Assembly (NCBI GenBank): GCA_963920525.1
Contig: OY986438.1
Location: 177,811,093-177,875,092 of the forward strand
DNA: 64,000 bases
Origin: Dichetophora obliterata
Lineage: Eukaryota; Arthropoda; Insecta; Diptera; Sciomyzidae
Direction: 5' to 3'
Position numbers and translations under genes: made by a program. Positions 59,468-64,000 of the stretch are shown here, piece after piece. Positions within the stretch are counted from its first letter, which is position 1. Each line of letters starts with the position of its first letter. The notes beneath the pieces were generated by a model. It had not been told where the DNA came from. It searched no databases and saw only the letters and a program-made list of their open reading frames with translations.

Positions 59468-61225
59468 TAGTGGCACTGACATTTCCTGTCTTAAACTTCG
59501 TTAGCTTACTTAAAGATGATAACATGTTACTTCGGAAAACTTGGAAGCGTGCCGTAGTATACTTAGTGCTATAAAATGTTCAAGGATTACTATGTCTAAT
59601 TAGCACACAGAGAGGAAAGGAAAGCACCTTTCTACAACTTTATCGTTTACTTCAAGATAACTGAAGATCAAGTCTCCTCATCATTTAATAAATTATTGTC
59701 CCCGTGACTCAAGTTATATTAGATTGATCATCTATCGAATCTCTAGTTTTATTTGTTATAATATTTAATTCCATAACCATAAGATCTTCTCCAAGATCTG
59801 GCAACGAATAATCAAGGTTTAAGGTTGACCTCTTGTTTAACATAAATCAGATGAATAATTCCGTGCCTCGAGAATGAACTCATTCGTAAAACAGTTATTG
59901 GGAAATTCTTCATTCAATATCCAACCATCACCCTTTAGCCTGACTTTGGACAGGCAGACATACCCAAGGTCCTCTTACCAGCGATGCCAATAAAATCACC
60001 GCAGCAGCACCTGTGTCACCAGCTGCCAGCTCTGCACCATCAACAGTAGCAACAGCATATCATTGGCATACTAATTCAGCCTCAAATACAATTTTTACCC
60101 AAAAAAAATTATTTTTTTCGCTTTCAAGAAATCCCAAAAAAAAAATCCACCGGATGGAGACAAACGAAGGTCACCAAAATTTGTTTTTTTTCCTCAAAGC
60201 TTTACTGCTAAGTATTTCAGTTAATGTTAGGAAAGTTGTGGTGCACGGTGTTATTTTTTTTTATCTTTCGAGAGATGAAATAGAATAAACCAATAACTGA
60301 TAAAGATAATAAAAGTAGCAAAGAAACCCAGAACTTATGCCAACAACTGTGGTTCCTTTTGAAAATATGAACAAACCATCAAATATGTGGTATATTACAA
60401 AATACCGTTAACCGCAAGAATGCACCCTATAGCAAAAACAAAAATACTAAATACTCGCATCAATTCATATTGGAAATGTCAAAAAGCTATGAGAAAAAAA
60501 ATTCAACTGTCTTTTAAACACGCACAAGCAGAAAAACAACGCACAAAACCACTGCAAGGATTACCACAGAGCAAAAGTTGCTGAAATGCCAAAACATGTC
60601 AAAATAAAATTTTATATATTAATAAATTTGTGAACAAATTAAAAACTTTTCCTTCTGGGTGTGAGAACTAATATAAGGTCCAATGTTCATGCTGCTGTTG
60701 TTGCTCTATATTACTTAAACAACAAGAAACTTATACGTAAATAAAATGAAAGAAAATCAAGCTATGCCAACAACGCTTCACAGCAGAAAAAGCAAAACAA
60801 TGCACAACAAGTATGACTGGTTGTCTTAACAACAATAAAAACAACAACAACAAGGAAAACAACAAAAAAAAAATAATAAGTAAAACTTATAATAACAAAA
60901 AGTTTTTGTTTGATTGTTGGCTTAGATATAAAAAAAAGAAATTCTGACCATGAGACAAAATATTTTAGCAGAGATAACTTTGTTATGATTGTGCTTGTGG
61001 CTTCAGCGTCAGTTGAAGTGGGTGTGAGAGCTGTTTCTTTGCTCTTTGTTGTTGGTCCCAAAGAATACTTATGAGAAACACATAATAACATTATTATTCA
61101 AATATACACAAAAAACAATCAAATAGCAACAAGAGGCGCCTAAAAATATACATGGAATAATATTATACACAGGCACAAAAGAAATGTGTACAATCCTACA
61201 CGCATAATAAAACCCTACACACTTC

Positions 61226-61249
61226 CACACACACACACACACACACTCA
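61226..61249 (+). repeat. (CA)n microsatellite
   Basis: A short CA run; a (TG)n run lies 185 bp further at 61432-61452. Confidence 0.85.
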
Positions 61250-62427
61250 CATGTGAGTGCCAAAATGAGTTAAAGCTAAAATTGCGACCGGAAGGAAGTA
61301 GGCCAAATATTCTTTATGTTGATTTCATACTTAATAACCTTAAGCTGTGCGAAAAAGCGTTAGAGCAATAGCGAAGGCTAGAAAAGAAGAAACAGACAAT
61401 TTTAATACAACAATCGAGCATATTTAAGTGTAAGTGTGTGTGTGTGTGTCTGTGTGTTTGTGCTTCATAAACTGTAAGCTTTTATTTCCGCAAGCGTTAA
61501 AACATGTTCTGTTTACCTAAATAAATAGCAACTAGATGCTTTGTTTACTTCCGGTTAATCGCTTGCTTCCGTTGTCTGTCTGTATGCCTGTCTGTGTTGC
61601 TTAGGAAAAAAGCCTACATACATAAGCAAGTTTGGCAATTTTTATTAACATTTATTTATAAATTTTCTGCGGAAAGTGTTAAAGTTGGATTGCAATGCTT
61701 AATGAGTTGAGAAGTGGTGAGCACAATCATAAGCTTAAGATAGAGAAGAGAGCAAAATAGAAAAAGATGTTTGTATGTGTGGGTGTGTGCGTGTTAGTAC
61801 CCAGATGAAAAACAAAGCATGCCTGCCGATGGAAGGAATGTGGCCGGCTATAATTTTAATGCTAATTTAATGCTATGTTCTAAAATTTTAAAAACTTCCT
61901 CTTTACTTTTAAGTGAGGTGCATTATTATTATTTATAAACAAAAAGCATCAGTACAGTAAGAACTAAGTTTTTTTATAGCACAACATAAAAACATTCTAT
62001 ATAAGTATAATAACAACTGTATCATAATAAAGTATCATGTTAACTAATGCAAAATTCCGCTTTATTTTAAGGGACAACAACTTCAATATTTCCCTGATTT
62101 TTGTAATTCGCCGACAGTTTGTGTTTTCGTCAAAGCACTTTTGCTATCAATGTTGTTATGTATATTATTTCAACAAAATCACAACAGTGCGAATGGCTTT
62201 AACTTTTATTTATGTATTTTGGAATCTTGAGTAGTGGATTAAAAACCACCAGAGACATATTTTTTTTTTCTTGATGGCTCTTAGTTTTGCTTTGTTTTTT
62301 TTAGCGATTTTGTTCTGTTTTTTGCATTAATTGCTTATAATAACAAAGTGAACACGTCAATTTTCTAATTATGTGCTCGTACGTTTATTCTTAATAAAGT
62401 AAATTAAGCGACGATTAGTTAACTGCT

Positions 62428-62690
62428 GTGATGGTCGAATGGGTAAGCAGATGCACTTGCACTCACGTGGTCGAGGTTCAAGTCTCAGAATAATAGTAAC
62501 TTTTTAACTGCTGGCAACAGTGCTTGGAAATTGAGCAGACATGTTCGCCTCTATACCGCTTATATCTTTTTTCTATAAGCATGTCCTAGAACGGCATGTC
62601 TGTTAAATAAACTGCCGTAGCAGCAATGAGGCAGCAATGTCTTCGTCCAGACAGACTTAAATGAAAACGTCTTTAATTTAATAAACAATC
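62428..62690 (+). repeat. tRNA-derived SINE-like repeat, family 3
   Basis: A box TGGTCGAATGGGTAAGCAG (62432) and B box AGGTTCAAGTCTC (62474-62486) have tRNA-like spacing, with a serine-tRNA-like head. A body of about 200 bp containing TAAGCATGTCCTAGAACGGCA follows without a clear A-tail. It has no partner in the window, so the right end is a guess. Confidence 0.6.
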
Positions 62691-63810
62691 AAAACAGTTC
62701 TTGAGCTTAATTAGTTTTTAAGGTCTTTTTACTTAAATATAAAATTTTTTATTTATTTGGAAATATAATTTGTATTTATTTTTTGCAACCTTGAAATGCT
62801 GGCTTTTGATATCATTTCCTTTACTGCAATTTTCCAGAAATTTCTTTTCGGTGTTCCTTAAGGCCATGTGCAACACTAAAAATCTTAAAAATTTGTTTCG
62901 GTATAAAAAATATTTAAGTATCGGGAAAATCTTTTAACTTATAAACGAGCAAAGAACATATTTTTGTTCAATTCATATCATTAAAAAATATTAATTTCTC
63001 TTTTGCTGCCATATCTATGCTTTTATATTCAAAAAAATTGAATGAAAAGCTTAATTTTCTTTTTAAATAAACCAGTAGTGAGTCTCCAGTACTAAAATTG
63101 CTCAAAACTGCACAAAAATGCAATTCGGTGGACGCCAAAATTGATTCGGACAAAAAAAAAAAGAGAGTATTTTCAATCGAATGGATTTTTTATATATGTT
63201 TTAATTTTGCTATCGTGATCTGGGGTAGGTTTTTCCCATAAAGATCGAGAGACTCTAACATGTATGCATTTTAGTTATTTGACTAAAATAAAAAGATTTT
63301 TTAACAAATAAGCTTTTGTTTTGTTGTCAGATTGTTGACTATGGGCTAACTTTTTGTCACCCATAACAATATTTTGAGACAAAAGTTGTTTAAAAAAACA
63401 AAAAAAAAATATATTTTTTTTAAATACGTTTGACCATCACAGCCTTTAAGTTTTCGTCTAGCTCTCCTCTACAGTAAACAAAAATTTGACAATTCATTGG
63501 CAGAAAATTAATTTTTACAAGCATTTGTGAAAAGTATTGCTCTCAAGAGTGGATTTTTTTGAACTTTGCCATTTATATGGGAAATTAAGGTCAATCGAAA
63601 AAAAAATCATAATATTCGAATTCTACGGAAAATTACAGTATGGAAAATGTCGCCATTCATTGTGGTGAAATTTTTCCTAAATTGGTGGAGTAGTGTAATA
63701 AGAACAGCTTGGTAATTTTCTGATAGAGTTTGTACTTTGGAAATATAAGGATTTGGCATGCTGCTTGATTGGCGATGCAAGAACCAAACCAAACGAAAAC
63801 TGGAAAATAA

Positions 63811-64000
63811 AGGGTCCGCCAAATAACTTTTTTTTTGAAAATTCTATAAAAAAAACTACTGGATATTTTCTCAAATTTCTTTTTTTATTTGAAAGTACAA
63901 TCTTTCCGGTTAGTAATGAATTTCAATCAAATGGCTGCCTCGGCTGGCCATGCAGTAGCCTACACGATCGGTCCAATTTTTAAGCACATTATCGATTGCG
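63811..64000 (-). mobile_element. Mariner-type element, 3' end, running off the right edge
   Basis: The end AGGGTCCGCCAAATAAC (63811-63827) is a terminal sequence I associate with a common insect mariner-type family. Downstream sequence on the minus strand contains the C-terminus of the transposase. About 80 bp separate the stop codon and the terminus, a normal spacing for mariner elements. The other end lies outside the window. Confidence 0.8.
63910..64000 (-). CDS. Mariner-type transposase, last 29 residues (partial)
   Basis: The minus-strand frame reads AIDNVLKNWTDRVGYC, MASRGSHLIEIHY and a TAA stop. The NVLKNW.DR.GYC.ASRGSHL..I pattern is the conserved tail of a widespread insect mariner-related transposase that follows the third catalytic acidic residue. 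The final residues appear shortened (LIEIHY where LNEIIFHY is usual), suggesting a small deletion. Whether the rest is intact cannot be seen. Confidence 0.85.
   Translation of the reverse strand, partial: AIDNVLKNWTDRVGYCMASRGSHLIEIHY

Larger units (their letters stand above)
36945..64000. other. Repeat-rich region upstream of exon A
   Basis: No further receptor exon was recognised here, so it is probably a very long intron of the same gene. Apart from the listed elements, I see nothing in 37400-38350 except CA/GTT simple repeats, nor in 41571-41929, 46818-47399, 47601-48154, 49511-50890, 50942-51674, 52321-53236, 58015-58339, 59541-62427 (simple repeats only) and 62691-63810. Confidence 0.6.

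Overview
The window looks like gene-poor, AT-rich nuclear DNA of a higher fly. A tephritid fruit fly is my best guess, inferred from the mix of transposable elements and the insect-type receptor protein; the sequence alone does not prove it. It is mainly the interior of one large, intron-rich gene on the minus strand plus about 27 kb of repeat-filled DNA upstream of its first visible exon.

Host gene: six exons (36691-36944, 31698-31862, 25912-26238, 18704-19046, 18288-18382 and 5571-5738, in transcript order) join in frame through GT..AG introns. They encode about 451 residues of an AMPA-type ionotropic glutamate receptor (insect GluRI, i.e. GluRIA/GluRIB-like). They cover the second half of the amino-terminal domain, all of ligand-binding segment S1 and the linker to M1. 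The first exons should lie beyond the right edge, or were missed. The channel (M1-M3), S2, M4 and tail exons should lie beyond the left edge. Introns are 4.8, 5.5, 6.9, 0.32 and 12.5 kb, and the flanking gaps exceed 5.5 kb (3' side) and 27 kb (5' side).

Introns (1-36.7 kb) hold mostly non-autonomous DNA transposons with recognisable inverted termini: two copies of an ATATCG...GGCCCTAA family, two of a GGGGTATTC family, a TATGGGCATTTCC element, foldback elements and a hAT remnant with a decayed dimerisation domain. They also hold two mariner transposase fragments, a Penelope-like remnant (GIY-YIG domain plus a hammerhead-ribozyme-like motif) and tRNA-derived SINEs. A 629-bp near-perfect palindrome lies at 24516-25144.

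Upstream region (37-64 kb) is a graveyard of non-LTR retrotransposons, several nested. There is a young RTE-like insertion with an intact RT frame and a poly-G target duplication (38364-40150). A retroelement 3' end with RNase H is split by a Jockey-like fragment (42515-44180). A DNA element is split by another Jockey-like copy (44182-46817). A Jockey-like element is split by a 2.9-kb non-LTR element whose removal restores the reading frame (53237-58014). A TA-flanked DNA element carrying tRNA-type promoter boxes sits inside a retroelement (58757-59467). A mariner-type transposase runs off the right end.

The most interesting themes are the long hairpin, the repeated association of tRNA-like A/B boxes with DNA-transposon ends, and the ribozyme-like motif. 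I saw no CRISPR, operon or prokaryotic feature. Apart from the receptor I find no convincing host gene.
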